A DNA stretch of 64,000 nt from Paracentrotus lividus (lineage: Eukaryota; Echinodermata; Echinoidea; Camarodonta; Echinidae): assembly GCA_940671915.1 (NCBI GenBank), contig CALNVZ010003435.1, positions 9,349,678 to 9,413,677 on the forward strand, given 5' to 3'. The notes below the pieces were generated by a model. It did no database searches. It was not told the origin of the DNA and saw only the letters and a list, made by a program, of their open reading frames with translations. A program made the position numbers and the translations under genes. Below, piece by piece: positions 48,154 through 57,640 of the stretch; the stretch's first letter is position 1; every line of letters begins with the position of its first letter.

Positions 48154-48288
48154 ACGACAATTATCCGTTTCGCTAACGCTGGACCTCTGCTGTGGAATGC
48201 TCTCCCTCAAGAGATCCGCAGCAGCAGGTCCGCCGAAGTCTTTAAGGCCAAACTCAAGACATATCTTTTCACTTCAGCGTATGATTAG
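48154..48288 (+). pseudogene. LINE reverse-transcriptase C-terminal end
   Basis: One frame reads RFANAGPLLWNALPQEIRSS, then RSAEVFKAKLKTYLFTSAYD and a TAG stop at 48286-48288. The pattern AGP-LWN-LP-IR-S-S-FK-LKT-LF is the hallmark C-terminus of CR1/jockey-group LINE ORF2 proteins. Only the last 40 or so codons survive, and a stop lies just upstream (48151), so this is a 5'-truncated, dead copy. Its natural stop codon and 3' UTR are retained. Confidence 0.82.
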
Positions 48289-48456
48289 ATTATTTTGTTA
48301 ATTTTTGTCTGCACTGTAACATTTTCCCTATTATCTTGTACTTACGTAAATATCAGTTGTCATTTTCTTATGCACACATGCGCTTAGAGCACCTATCTTT
48401 TGGTGGATTTAGCGCATAAGAAGTCTCATATATTATTTATTATTATTATTATTATC
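48289..48456 (+). mobile_element. LINE 3' UTR and (TTA)n tail
   Basis: Continues directly from the ORF stop. It ends in a hairpin-forming ATGCGCTTAGAGCACC / GGTGGATTTAGCGCAT segment and a short (TTA)n tract. That terminal stem plus a trinucleotide tail is the usual end of this LINE type and marks the insertion's 3' boundary near 48456. Confidence 0.7.
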
Positions 48457-48499
48457 CAAAGAGAAGTACAAAGTAATGAAGTCGTTATAGGCTTATCTA

Positions 48500-49023
48500 C
48501 ACTCTAAACAGAAAGTTGTCATAGGACAACTTCCTACTCTAAAAACTGAAGTGCTAATTTATGGGTGCTCGTATAGTGACTACACTTGAAGTGCTATGTC
48601 AGCACCTGAAGTGCCATTTTAGCACTTGCCCAAATGATAATTTATCAACAACAAAAAAGTTCAATGTCGGTTAGGGATTCGAACCGGGGCCCACCTTAAC
48701 ATGCAAGAGTACCGCTGACGTTACCACTAGACCAACGGAGATATACCTAACTTTCTTTGATTATGACAGCATAGTAGATGATTATGGCAAATTTGAAGAA
48801 AATTCATCATGCAGCAATGATATGCTAGCAATCGTGAGATGTGAAATGGTCTAACGTGCTCGTCAGCGCTTCTCATGCAGGGGACCCAGGTTCGAATTTA
48901 ACCAAAGTCACGCTGTTTTTTTGCTAAAGTCACGCCATTTTCAGCACTTTGAGTGTTAAGCTCTTAAAACGCGCTGATTTCAGCTTCTGAAGTGCTAAAA
49001 AGAGCACTTCAGTTTTTAGAGTG
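48500..49023. mobile_element. TA-flanked TIR element with tRNA-like core and AGTGCT motifs
   Basis: Termini TA-CACTCTAAA and TTTAGAGTG-TA, 524 bp. ACTCTAAAAACTGAAGTGCT near the left end mirrors AGCACTTCAGTTTTTAGAGT at the right. The body holds many AAGTGCT and AGCACTT words in both orientations. A tRNA-like segment lies at 48668-48742, and a second B-box-like GGTTCGAATTT at about 48891. Same plan and same TA target as 38554-39103, with unrelated internal motifs. No transposase. Confidence 0.8.
48668..48742 (-). other. tRNA-like sequence (A box and exact B box)
   Basis: Minus strand: TGGTCTAGTGGTAACG (A box), then GGTTCGAATCCC (exact B box) 45 bp later, as in tRNA genes of the Asp/Gly/Glu type. 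The 5' CTCCGTT and 3' end do not pair into an acceptor stem, so it is not a functional tRNA. It may act as an internal RNA polymerase III promoter. Confidence 0.65.
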
Positions 49024-49223
49024 TAGGGTTCGTCTGTTGATTGGTTGGTTCTTCATAAATGATGCTTGTCATTCTCGAATATATTTCTGGCGTGAGCTTC
49101 AGAAGTTCAGCCTTTGGTGAAATCTTATTTTCCTATACAAAAAACGCGATATTGATCTTCCGAGTATGCGCCAGGGAGGAGAAAAGGGGCAATATTGCGT
49201 ATCTGTCTTGTCTCTCACTCTCA

Positions 49224-49334
<111 letters not shown>

Positions 49335-49640
49335 TCGATCAACGTTCCTGTGCGTGCATGTTTTATGACATACGGCACATGATAAGCATAATAATGACAA
49401 TATTTTATAGAGCACAACATATCCATCTCAAGAGATGCTCAAGGCATGATTCATTGATGGCTCGTATATATTTTCTGGGGGGAGGGGGCTCGGGGTGGGC
49501 AATCTCTAAAATTCTCTCCTGTTTCACATAATTTTTTAGATAACATTTGTTGTAACTTAATAATTGTGAAGTGAAAAGGCATAGCATTTGATACACATTC
49601 GAAATGACATGGGCTTCGACTGACAGTAAATAAATACTTT

Positions 49641-49888
49641 ATTTTTACGGGGAGGGTCCACGAATCCTTGGTCCCACGAGGCCTCGGTCCCACGAGTCCT
49701 CGTTCCCACGAGTACTCGGTCCCACGAGTCCTCGATCCCACGAGGCCGATTTTTCTCATATCATATTTTCTCTCATCATAATAAAATACTCGGCCTCGTG
49801 GCACCGAGGACTCGTGGGATCGAGGACTCGTGGGAAAATACTCGGACTCGTGGGACCGAGGACTTGTGGGAAGACCCCATTTTTACAA
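49641..49888. repeat. Palindromic minisatellite hairpin
   Basis: Left arm: tandem 15-17-bp units GGTCCCACGAGTCCTC. Right arm: the same units inverted (GAGGACTCGTGGGACC). The arms are about 95 bp each around an AT-rich centre (about 49750-49790), and the outermost sequence TTTTTACGGGG / CCCCATTTTTAC is also mirrored. As single-stranded DNA or RNA it would form a long repeated stem. Related degenerate units lie at 41270-41440. Confidence 0.8.
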
Positions 49889-50691
49889 ATCAAATATTTA
49901 TCTTTTGCTTTTTTATTTCAAAAGGATGATGCGCGTCTCATTGATTGTTACATCATAAGACGCGCGAAGCATTGTTACGTCAGAATGACGCGCACAGGAT
50001 CTCGGTTCAATAGCAACGCAAATACAGTGCACGTACGTACCCGTATCATTTCTGGCGCATTTCAAGTTTACTTGAGACGTTTGCTAATCTTAAATCTTCC
50101 AAACTAATTTACGAAATCGTTCCTTTCGGTAACTAATTCGTGAAGTTGGAGATAATTTTGCCTAACAGATTTTTACATCGATAAACGATAATGAATAACT
50201 TGGTGAGTTGAGATTTACATTTGAAACTATATACATTATATAATGGGGGGTTGGGTGTCCGGACACTTAACAAAAATTCAGCCTGGTTTTTGGTTTTAGA
50301 ATTAAGCACAAAATATATGCTGAATACTTCTTATCATCATCAATATTTGTTCTCCACAATATTTTCTAACATTTTGAGCTAAAAAACTACAAAGACATTG
50401 CCTGTAAACCCTTTCAAATGGCTGGTTAAAAGTGAGTGTCCGGACACCCAACCTGTCCGGACACCCAATAACTGGATCTCAGATTATTATTATTATTATT
50501 TCATTGTCGATTAAAGTGAGTAAAATGTTAGTTTTATTTCAAATATATCATTAATATCATTAGTATATATTGTAGTATAATTAATGAAATAATGGGTAGC
50601 TTTTCAATTGCAAATTGCTTAGCACAGAGATGGGTTCTTTGGTTCTACGGCTATGAAATACTCGAGGTATATATAATCAATTAATATTTTT
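49889..50691. other. No gene recognised
   Basis: Unique sequence. TGTCCGGACA occurs around 50256, 50436 and 50456 (three GTCCGGACAC words within 200 bp), with a GGGTGTCC/GGACACCC inverted relation suggesting a small decayed palindromic element. Short (TTA)n near 50487. Confidence 0.4.
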
Positions 50692-51903
50692 TATATAAAC
50701 CCCTCACAAAAAGTTTCGCAAGTCGACTTTGGGTCATGATAACTTTTCAGGTACGCTTTAGTTACGCTTTAGTATTCTGACTGCTGTTTGTTTGTAAATG
50801 TATTTTTAACGGACCCCTTAGAAGAACAGCTATTTATAGCTGAGAAGGGTGTTCCACCCATGAGTTGGAAATAAATAAATAAAAATAAAAATAAAAAAAA
50901 TTCCTGATTTTCATACCATTGGAAAGATAATGTATTCCCCTTTTGATTGATATCCTATTTGTAATGATTGTATCATGCTTCAATACACAGAATATCAGAA
51001 TATCGAGAAAAGTAAATGGCCAAATGTTGTAAAATGCATTTTTATTAATCACATTGAAGTTCCGCAACTTCACTTCAGGTCCTAATAACTTTGGGGATAT
51101 TTTCTAATTTTTATTGAATTTTATACCATTGTCAAGTTAATTTATTCCTCTCTTGATTGATACCTTATTTGTCAGGGTGGTGTCATGCCTGTGTCCACAG
51201 AACCCCTCAATACCACTTGAATACATGACAAAGCGAAAGATAATTTTCAGTTTAAATTTCTGTAACACAACACTGAACCTTGATACATTTTAATGTTGGG
51301 ATTTAATCATTGTCTATTTTTATAGCATTAAAAAGTTCATTTAATCTTCTTTTTATTGATACCCTATTTGCAATATTAACATCATATTTGAATGCACATA
51401 ACTCACGAATATAAAGCAAAGTAAAAAGTGAAAAGTTGCGAAATACATTGTTATTGCTCGCAACAGACAATAATACTCACAATAGGCATTCAGTTTGCAA
51501 CATTTAACTTCTGACTTGTCCTAACATTCAGGTGTTCTGTCCATGCAGGAACAGCACTACCGTTACAATTAGGGTGTCATTGAAAAGAGGAATAAATTAT
51601 CTTGACAATGGTCTAAAATTCAATAAAAATTAGAAAATACCTCGAAAGTTATCAGAGCCTAAAATCGAGTTGCGGAACTTCGCTTTGATAAATGCATTTT
51701 GCAACATTTGACTTTTTACTTTTCTCCATATTCTGATATTCTGTGCATTGAAGCATGACATAATCATTACAAGTAGGATATTAATAAAAAAGGGAATAAA
51801 TTATCTTTCCAATGGTATGAATATCAGGAATAACTAAAGCGTACCTGAAAAGTTATCATGGCCCAAATTCTACTTGCGAAACTTTTTGTGAGGGGTTTAT
51901 ATA
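50692..51903. mobile_element. 1.2-kb foldback element with tandemly repeated arms
   Basis: The outer termini TATATAAACCCCTCACAAAA and their exact reverse bound 1212 bp. Left and right halves are inverted copies nearly throughout: GTTTCGCAAGT, TCATGATAACTTTTCAGGTA, CATACCATTGGAAAGATAAT, TATTCTGTGC(A)TTGAAGCATGA and others recur reversed. Within each arm a ~300-bp unit (CGCAACTT... AATAACTTT... TACCATTG... TTGATTGATA... ATCATGC... ACAGAA) is repeated 2-3 times in tandem. There is no coding capacity. A LINE tail is inserted in the left arm only. Confidence 0.8.
50776..50897 (+). mobile_element. LINE 3' tail nested in the foldback arm
   Basis: The left arm breaks off after GTACGCTTTAGTTA and resumes at TTCCTGATTTTCATACC. 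The right arm is continuous across this junction, so the sequence between is an insertion. It contains GACCCCTTAGAAGAACAGC / TAGCTGAGAAGGGTG, a hairpin typical of CR1/L2-type LINE 3' ends, and ends in an (AAAT)n-rich tail. Heavily 5'-truncated. Confidence 0.6.
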
Positions 51904-52079
51904 CAATACAAATCTGCTCATATTTGAAAAAAATAACACCTTAGAACAATCATCTCAAAAAATTTAAATGGGAAGAACTTAATTGAATCAAAATAATTTA
52001 TATATGCTATAGATTTTTGTTCTAAGACGGCAGATCACGGTTAGTATAAAATGATAGCATATTTTCACTTTTGTTCCAG
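51904..52079. other. Putative intron end
   Basis: AT-rich DNA leading to the polypyrimidine-AG acceptor CACTTTTGTTCCAG. A branch point cannot be fixed by eye. Confidence 0.35.
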
Positions 52080-52685
52080 TTTGTTCATCAATCACACCCC
52101 CGACCCCAGAAAGGCCTGGCCTCCATCAGTCCTGCCATCATTGACAACAAGGAGCAGACTCCTATGTGTGGTCCTTGGCGCTGGAGGATCCCTAAGCTCC
52201 GCATCATCCCTGCTGTCCGGTCTCTTTACTTCAGACTCCGCGGTCACACTCCTGTCACACTGCTCAAACCCAGTGATAATGCCAGTGATGACAGCAATGG
52301 GCAGAGGTCACCAACACGAGGGAGCAACAGGGTTGAGCCTCTGACAACGATTGCTTTCTCAACAAGCAGCAGCGGATATCCGCAGCCATCTAACAGCAAA
52401 CATGGCTCATCTAGGAGTGGAGTGCAGGATATCAGCACTCCAAGCCGCTTTTCCCTTCCAGGCGCGGTTGGTGAGAGTGAAGTCTTCGCGACCATTGGAG
52501 GCGATATCATTCAGCCCGTGTCTGCTTCAAATAGCCAAACATCGGATGCGAACGAAACAGTTGCCATGTCAGAAAAGGCCAGAGCTGAACAAAGACCACT
52601 ACTTCTTCCACCAAGCCCAAAGTACACTATGCCAATCCAGAGACAGCGACCAACTACCATCAGCATGCGAACAAAGCTTAAATAA
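52080..52685 (+). CDS. Best-supported coding exon; unknown Ser/Pro-rich C-terminus
   Basis: A clean 3' splice site (TTTTGTTCCAG) is followed by 201 codons in one phase-0 frame ending TAA at 52683. G+C and third-position use rise sharply against the flanks, which is the main sign of real coding. The N-terminal part is basic and tryptophan-bearing (GPWRWRIPKLRIIPAV, RSLYFRLRGHTPVTLLKP). The rest is Ser/Pro/Gln-rich and probably disordered (SSSGYPQPSNSKHGSSRSG, then PLLLPPSPKYTMPIQRQRP), ending TISMRTKLK. There is no catalytic motif, zinc finger or membrane span. It could be the cytoplasmic or C-terminal tail of a larger protein whose earlier exons lie upstream. Two other frames are also partly open (52051-52344, 52351-52752), but this one is longest and phase-compatible with the acceptor. 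I do not recognise the family. Confidence 0.5.
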   Translation, partial: FVHQSHPRPQKGLASISPAIIDNKEQTPMCGPWRWRIPKLRIIPAVRSLYFRLRGHTPVTLLKPSDNASDDSNGQRSPTRGSNRVEPLTTIAFSTSSSGYPQPSNSKHGSSRSGVQDISTPSRFSLPGAVGESEVFATIGGDIIQPVSASNSQTSDANETVAMSEKARAEQRPLLLPPSPKYTMPIQRQRPTTISMRTKLK

Positions 52686-53336
52686 TAGACAAACCTGCTC
52701 TATAGTGCCTCATCCAGATGCAAATCTCAAGGAGGACCTCGGAGTGCATTGAAGTATCCAATCCCAAACCACGATAATGATAGAGACATACACCTAATGT
52801 GCAAACATGGGATAGCTTCGTCCAAGGAGGAAATCAACACCCCCGGTCGATGCTAAAGCCTAAAGGAACTCGAGTGAATGCAAGTATTAGTCCAAAACAC
52901 CGATAATGAGAAGAGACATTTAAGCAAAAAGTGAAGCAATAGAAACTTCGTCAGCAGAAAGGGCAGTCCCATGCGCAGATCCCGATCGACAAGTCCTCGT
53001 CATTACTCACTCACAATCGCTAAATCAACTTTTGATAGTAGAACCAGGGCAGCTATGATTGATTATCCCATAAACTATCGAGCCACCCCCCTAGATACAA
53101 TGGAGTAGCCCGACGGGTATCCTAAGAGCGAAGACCCGCTCTCAAGATCTGGGCGGAATATGTTTGGGATAAGCAACAGCCATGCTGCAGCTCAAGAATC
53201 CTGCGCAGCAAGAAACTGTTGTAGGCTGATCCACATCATCAGAAACTTTAACAACCGCAATGATGAGAACCGACAACCGGAGAACGAAATTGCCTACCGT
53301 GGGTTAAATGATGTGAAAACTCACACTGGACAATAA
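52686..53336 (+). pseudogene. Same-frame continuation broken only by stop codons
   Basis: Past TAA-TAG (52683-52688) the same frame reads on for 55 codons (TNLLYSASSRCKSQGGPRSA, then KYPIPNHDNDRDIHLMC). It meets TAA 52854, TGA 52875 and TGA 52932, and then stays open 57 codons (FVSRKGSPMRRSRSTSPRHY...) to TAG 53106 and 75 codons (...FGISNSHAAAQESC...; IIRNFNNRNDENRQPENEIA) to TAA 53334. The composition stays coding-like and no frame change is needed. Alternatives are a decaying coding tail that acquired nonsense changes, a duplicated and dead exon, a 3' UTR open by chance, or stop readthrough. I favour dead coding sequence or 3' UTR, with moderate doubt. Confidence 0.35.
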
Positions 53337-53337
53337 T

Positions 53338-53613
53338 ATGCTGAAACTTGAAGAGGAACTAGACGTACTAATATTATGGGAGGAAACGACTGGAGAAGTG
53401 ACAGATGATCCGAACCTATGGACAGAGGTTCCTGAGGAAGTGCCCACCTACAGAGGTCCTCCAGAATCTGCGAGACATAGGTTACAGCTCTCAAAGCAAA
53501 CACCACCAATCAGCTTGAGAAAGGCCCTTGCGACAAGCAGCCGCATCTCTAACGGCCGTTCCTCGGACTTCCAGGATCTGGCTCTTACCTACCATCTGAG
53601 ATCATTGACTTAA
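53338..53613 (+). CDS. Coding-like ORF, 91 codons, acidic
   Basis: ATG at 53338 opens MLKLEEELDVLILWEETTGE, continuing through a VPEEVPTYRGPPESARHR segment, and ends TAA. It is in a different frame from the upstream stretch. Composition and codon use look natural rather than AT-driven, but no domain is recognised. A competing frame over the second half (GSYLPSEIIDLKMCKACGRN) is also open. It may be part of the same decayed gene, reached by a frameshift real or assembly-made. Confidence 0.25.
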   Translation: MLKLEEELDVLILWEETTGEVTDDPNLWTEVPEEVPTYRGPPESARHRLQLSKQTPPISLRKALATSSRISNGRSSDFQDLALTYHLRSLT

Positions 53614-53628
53614 AAATGTGCAAAGCTT

Positions 53629-53898
53629 GTGGGCGAAACAGAAGACTTCCTTGGAGAAATGAACAAGAACTTCCTGACTTTCTACACCGTCCTTGAGCAG
53701 ATGGACAACGTCAGCGCACACCAGGACAGCTTTGTCTCTTCCATCCTGGTGAAGAGAGGACCACGTGACTGGCGTAGAGGTCACGCTGCCATCCTAAGAA
53801 AGATGGACAAGCTTTGGAGCACAGACTATACCAAAGTTATCACCAGGAAGCTGAAAGGAAGAATTCAGGAAACCATCTATGAAGTGGACGGAGAGTGA
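53629..53898 (+). CDS. Coding-like ORF ending in the repeat unit
   Basis: Open for 89 codons from a GTG at 53629; no ATG lies near the start, so this would be an exon or a broken piece. It reads FLGEMNKNFLTFYTVLEQMD, then SAHQDSFVSSILVKRGPRDW, IRK-like helices and finally VITRKLKGRIQETIYEVDGE before TGA. It looks helical and charged with ordinary coding codon use. Its last about 70 bases match the tandem unit that follows, so the array seems to have grown from the end of this reading frame. The family is unknown. Confidence 0.35.
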   Translation: MGETEDFLGEMNKNFLTFYTVLEQMDNVSAHQDSFVSSILVKRGPRDWRRGHAAILRKMDKLWSTDYTKVITRKLKGRIQETIYEVDGE

Positions 53899-54420
53899 GA
53901 AAAACTCACAGGTGCAGGTGCAAGACATCAACAAAAGCAACAGCACTGGTGCCATCAAGATGCTGAAAGAAAGCATCCGGAAAACCATCTATGAAGTGGA
54001 CGGATAGTGAGAGAAACTCGCAGGTGCAGTTGCCGGGCATCGACGGGAGCAGCAGCACTGGTATCAACAAGAAACTGAAAGGAAACATCCGGGATATACC
54101 ATATATGAAGTGGACGGATAGTAAGGAAAAACTCACAGGTGCAGGTGCAAGGCATCAACAGAAGTAACAGCACTGGTGCCATCAATAAGCTCAAAGAAAG
54201 CATCCGGGAAACCATACAGAGAGTAAGAAAAACTCACAGATTCAGGTGCCGGGCATCGACGAGAGCAGTGGTATCACCAAGAAGTTGAAAGGAATTAAGC
54301 ATCCGGGATACCATCTATGACGTAGACGGACGGTGATCGACGACAACGGTGCAGGGCACCAACGGGAGCAGCAGGACTGATATTATCAAGAAGCTGAAAG
54401 GAAGCCCTCTGCAACGTTTA
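53830..54420 (+). repeat. 112-bp tandem array containing a stop codon
   Basis: Five to six units of about 101-115 bp. Landmarks are AACTCACAGGTGCAGGTGC near 53903, 54015, 54130 and 54231, a diverged unit near 54345, and the seed segment at 53830-53898. Each unit contains AAGAAGCTGAAAGGAAGCAT, CCGGGAAACCATCTATGAAG and TGGACGGATAGTGA. Read in the seed's frame a unit encodes a KLKGSIRETIYEVDG-like peptide and then a stop. Because the unit length is not a multiple of three and contains stops, the array cannot extend the protein. Minus-strand ORFs repeated here (53794-54215), leucine-rich and signal-peptide-like, are shadows. Confidence 0.75.
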
Positions 54421-55134
54421 GAGCAAAAAGTCATATCCAAAAATCTGAGTCGACATTAGTCTAACCGGAGGTTAATCATGGATACTAACTCCCATCTGTT
54501 AGTGAAATACCAAACAATGTGATGCACAAGAGAACTTTTAACTGGTCTGACTGAAGGAAACTAAGATCTAAAAACAATAAGATACAGGTAATGAATATGA
54601 ATAAAACAATGTAAAATACGGCCAGCATATTGAACGTGTGACCTCTCCATTTGTTACAAGATTGCACATTGTTTGGTGAAAATAAGAATATCGGTGGTCA
54701 GGAAATTTCATACGGACGTGCCCCCCCCCCCCCTGTATTTATGCATGTAACACTTTAATTTCTGTTCTATTTGTCGTAACTAGAAAAACATCGTGATGAG
54801 AGATGTCAGTTTTGTTGGAAAATCATGTAATGTGTCCAATATCTTATAACAAAGAAGACGAAATATATAGCAAAGTGTAAGTGCATTATTAATTTTGTCT
54901 ACATGACCTATTTCTATAAAGTACATCAACATAGACATCTGGGAGTGCACAAGCTTCTGATTAAGTGGCATGTAGCTTCAAGAATGAAATAGATTTTCAT
55001 TTTTAACATATTTCATGCCAATTATCACACAAGTTTCTTTCATAATTAGCTGCAGTTGGGTTTGGAGGTATTGGAGTGCATTATTGTTTGACGAGTCATA
55101 GTATTGAGAAAATATGTAGGACACAAGGTAGAGG

Positions 55135-55166
<32 letters not shown>

Positions 55167-55551
55167 ATATAATGAGCTAGCATTAGAAATAAATGTAATT
55201 GGGGATGTGGTACTAGAAATGAAACAAACGCTAATCCACAATCACACAATAGTTCAACCTGAATAAATACACATCAGTTTGGTTTTAAAGGTCTATAATA
55301 AACAGTTTATTGTATAAAGAATACATATCCTTTATCTTTCCTTCTTTTTTTTTTGTTATTATTATTATTTTTTATTTCCTTTAAATTGCAATGAAATTCA
55401 AATAAGTAAAGGTATTATTATCAGAGAGATGTAGTAAAAGACTAAAAACTAACAAATAAACGCATCATTATACAAATAATAGCGTAAAAAGAACTTGATA
55501 CAGAGCACAATTCAATAATGTAAATCAGAGAGCATGGCATCAATAACAAAG
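54421..55551. other. No gene recognised
   Basis: C-run at 54721-54733, (GA)n at 55133-55164. AATAAA-type words near 55263 could end a transcript from the 52-54 kb region, but they are common in such AT-rich DNA. Confidence 0.4.
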
Positions 55552-55690
55552 AGTTACAGTCAACTGCAAATTTGAAACAACCATTCTGATTGGTTCACAG
55601 TGAGACCTTTCTGAAAGAATTCCATGAAATGAGGATCCTGATTGGTTAATGACGATTTGCAATTGATCGTAACTGTGTATGTTACAGGGA
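55552..55690. mobile_element. MITE family C, diverged copy
   Basis: GCAAATTTGAAACAACCATT, TGATTGGTTCACAGTGA and GATTTGCAATTGATCGTAAC match 31048-31210 in order and orientation. The ends have decayed to GTTACAG / GTTACAGG. About 139 bp. Confidence 0.55.
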
Positions 55691-55836
55691 ACTGCTGATA
55701 AAATTAGAATAGTTCTTGTTCATAATAATAGTATTATACATTTTTTTTAAAAAGACAAGTACTTTACATCTATAGATGAAAATTCAAGAACAATAGAGAT
55801 TGAACCCCAAATTGTTTGCCTATGTTGTGAGCAATA

Positions 55837-56879
55837 CAGGGTGACCCAGAAAAAAAGGAAACCCACGTTTGATCATCAATAATTTAAAAAATATTACCAT
55901 GGTGATTATAAAATTTATATCACTGGAAAGTGCAACTCATTACCATTTAATGATACCCTTCCGCTCAGATCAACCAAAATGTCACGCATCACTGAACCTC
56001 ATTGTTTGAAATGTCTTGCAAAATTGTGAGTGGTTCACTTCACCCCTCATTGAGAATGGGTTCCTGCACTGTGCCTAAAAAAAGGGAACCCAACTTTCAT
56101 CATCAATCATTTTAAAAAAACATGACAGTAGTGATTATACGTTTATATCACTGGAAAGTGCCACTCTTAATCATGTGTATTGATATCTCTTTAGGCTCAC
56201 GATGTCACGATCACTGAACCCATTGTTTTCTGAAAATTTGCAATATGTGATTGATGCACTGTCATGCTTCTTACATTATCCAGGAACTGAAGGTTCTCTG
56301 GGTTGTCGTGACGCAGTAACATGTTGAAATGCCTGCGATGGTAAGATTAAAGGACTAAATAAGTAAAATTTCAACCATTTATCAAACTCATTTATTTTAA
56401 GTCACTGGAATGCTTTACTTAGATTTGTTAGGAATCTTTGAGAACTCATCTCAAGGAGCATGAAGAGAAACCTATCACAATTTTGCGAGACAATTCAAAA
56501 CAATGGGATTCAGTGATGCATGATATTGATGAGCTGAGAGAGGTTATCATTAGAATGGTAATGAGTTGTTACTTTTCAGAGATATTAAATTCTTAATCAC
56601 CAACTGAAATATTCTTGAAGTTATTGATGATCACAGTTGGGTTTCCTTTCCAGGCACATTCACACAAACCATCTCAAGGTGCATGAAAGTGAACCACGCA
56701 CAATTTACAAGACTTTTCAAAAAATGGGGTTTAGTGATGCGTGACATGGTGAGATGAGCGAGGTATCATTAGAATGGCAACAGTTGCACTTTACAGTGAT
56801 ATAATCTTATATCACCATTGGAATATTTTTTGAAATTATTGTTGATCAAGTTGGGTTTCCTTTTTTCGGAAACACCCTG
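55837..56879. mobile_element. 1.04-kb TA-flanked foldback element with tandem arms
   Basis: TA-CAGGGTGACCCAGAAA at the left and CGGAAACACCCTG-TA at the right. Each arm contains two tandem ~240-bp units (GGAAACCCA... GATCATCAAT... ATATCACTGGAAAGTGC... GTCACGCATCACTGAACC), inverted in the right arm (...GGGTTTAGTGATGCGTGACAT... GTTGATCAAGTTGGGTTTCC). The centre lies about 56280-56450. The TA target and CAGGGTG end are those of IS630/Tc1-like elements. Non-coding. Confidence 0.8.
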
Positions 56880-57640
56880 TATATTATTCAAATATTTTCA
56901 CATGATAGAGACAAGGAAAAAGCTAATGCAAATCAAGATAATATGTTACTTGTGCTACCTTTTGCCGGAGACACACAAAAGTTTACAACTTGAATGAATT
57001 GAATACATTTATTGTCGACTTGGAAAATCTTTTTACATCGGAATTCACAAAAAATAGAAGAAAAAAAACCTTGTCTTACATAAATAACTTTTCTGGCATA
57101 TTAGAATGGCCTTTCAGGATAGTTCACTCTTCTCTTAAGAGGCCGCAAAATAACCTTTAGGGTCAAAGGTTCAAGAGCAAAACATTTCAAAGACGATGGT
57201 TTAGAGAATATTAGTCATGGAATGCCAATAATGAAATTGCAACAATCAATTCAGCATTTTTAGCATCATAGGTTAAACACTGTAAATTATAGTGTTTTGG
57301 AAACTGAACTGAAAATGCTTGGCAATATAAATTCATGAAGCAAACATTGTCAAATCATTATTGTGATCACGTTTCTACTACTATCACAGTTATTTTTTCA
57401 TGAACTAACATTTAATTAATCTATTTTTGCCAATGTGTTTGTAAACTCTGGAATATTACTAACTGTAAAATGTTGCATTTACCTATGAGGTGAATAATAT
57501 ATGTGATACGTCTTGTCGAATGAGAGAGAAGTCGCGATCAAAGATCGAGTAAATCGACAACTAATAAAAACTCAAAATTTGAGGAAATTTTTTTTGATTT
57601 TTCTGGTTCTACATGCTTCATCTTTGCTCTGTTAAAAAAA
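56880..57640. other. No gene recognised
   Basis: AT-rich unique DNA. Nothing beyond short ORFs. Confidence 0.5.

Noticed and set aside
53794-54215. Three leucine-rich minus ORFs resembling signal peptides
   Set aside because: They are the reverse strand of the 112-bp tandem array and recur with its period.
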